Shown here piece after piece: positions 63,809 through 64,000 of a stretch of 64,000 nucleotides of DNA (its first letter is position 1; each line of letters opens with the position of its first letter). The position numbers were made by a program, and so were the translations under genes. The notes under the pieces are model-generated. The model made no database searches and was not told where the DNA came from. It worked only from the letters and a program-made list of their open reading frames with translations. This DNA is from an uncultured Litoreibacter sp. (GTDB lineage Bacteria > Pseudomonadota > Alphaproteobacteria > Rhodobacterales > Rhodobacteraceae), in contig CANNGL010000001.1 in assembly GCA_947504205.1 (NCBI GenBank), positions 868,001-932,000 of the forward strand, given 5' to 3'.

Positions 63809-64000
63809 CTACTCCTTCGGCATATCCATCATGGCGGTAAACTCTGCCTCGGCCGCCATTTCGCCATCGACCGAGCCCACGCCCTTAAACTTCCACACCT
63901 TACCACCGGGCTTGCCTCGAGTGACAGTCACATGAAGTTTCAAAACATCACCGGGACCAACCTTGCGCCGGAACTTACATCCATCAATCGCCATGAAATA
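63809..64000 (-). CDS. fabZ: (3R)-hydroxyacyl-ACP dehydratase FabZ, C-terminal fragment
   Basis: The gene enters the window from the right; its N-terminal part is outside. The visible end, about 64 residues, reads [18 protein letters not shown], then [33 protein letters not shown], the C-terminal pattern of FabZ. The catalytic His and Glu lie outside. It is upstream of lpxA in the usual fabZ-lpxA-lpxI-lpxB cluster. Confidence 0.93.
   Translation of the reverse strand, partial: YFMAIDGCKFRRKVGPGDVLKLHVTVTRGKPGGKVWKFKGVGSVDGEMAAEAEFTAMMDMPKE

Noticed and set aside
1-64000. CRISPR arrays, insertion sequences, prophage or rRNA operons
   Set aside because: No regularly spaced direct repeats, transposase or phage genes, or rRNA-like sequence were seen anywhere in the window.

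Overview
The window looks like chromosome of a marine-type alphaproteobacterium of the order Rhodobacterales (Roseobacter group). The evidence is gene content and order: dusB-ntrB-ntrC-ntrY with an NtrC that lacks the sigma-54 contact loop, a fused ispDF gene, a B12-dependent ribonucleotide reductase (nrdJ), a TRAP transporter with its own two-component system, a secreted RTX-Hint protein, and the fabZ-lpxA-lpxI-lpxB lipid A cluster that uses lpxI. I see no insertion sequence, prophage, CRISPR array or rRNA operon. The window is mostly core genome with a few less familiar genes.

Layout. Positions 1-3.7 kb hold the nitrogen-control operon dusB-ntrB-ntrC-ntrY (minus strand). From 3.8 to 7.3 kb are ispDF, pgpA, pncC and the ammonium transporter amtB. 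A 776-residue membrane-anchored protein of unknown function (7.3-9.7 kb) is followed by DUF2852, RDD, bpt and VOC genes. From 12.1 to 18.9 kb lie a TRAP transporter (large permease, small permease, binding protein) and a divergent Cache histidine kinase with a LuxR-type regulator. From 19.0 to 24.8 kb are two Lin0512 genes, ilvI behind a readable attenuator, an antisense hybrid kinase, and ilvH. The stretch 24.9-28.4 kb has an EF-hand protein, a Rieske oxygenase and an HWE kinase with a REC-only partner. nrdJ fills 28.8-32.5 kb. From 33.1 to 45.9 kb are tRNA-Pro and housekeeping genes: a double cold-shock protein, pdxH, fabI, gpt, an aminotransferase, ppiD, trpE, icd, a tyrA-like gene and others. 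The RTX-Hint gene (46.0-48.9 kb) borders a 0.9 kb gene-poor stretch ending at tRNA-Leu. The rest holds envelope and stress genes (glutathione peroxidase, zinc peptidase, dsbB, mazG, a HerA-like ATPase, ialB), then glnE, ybaK and lpxB-lpxI-lpxA-fabZ, cut by the window edge.

How parts work together. Nitrogen control recurs: ntrBCY, amtB and glnE are all here. Four copies of a 17-bp TGC-N11-GCA element, sharing the core TGCCT, lie in two tandem pairs, one upstream of dusB-ntrBC and one upstream of amtB. They are good candidates for NtrC sites. Branched-chain amino acid synthesis is controlled at ilvI by a leader peptide with five consecutive Ile/Val/Leu codons and mutually exclusive antiterminator and terminator stems. 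ilvH sits 2.3 kb away behind an antisense gene and has its own promoter-like sequence. The TRAP operon and the divergent kinase/regulator pair probably form a substrate-sensing transport module.

The least described material consists of two small-RNA-like transcription units in the gap before ialB, an extra terminator hairpin between icd and the tyrA-like gene, and the 776-residue membrane protein. All assignments come from reading the sequence and recalling family motifs. No database search was run.
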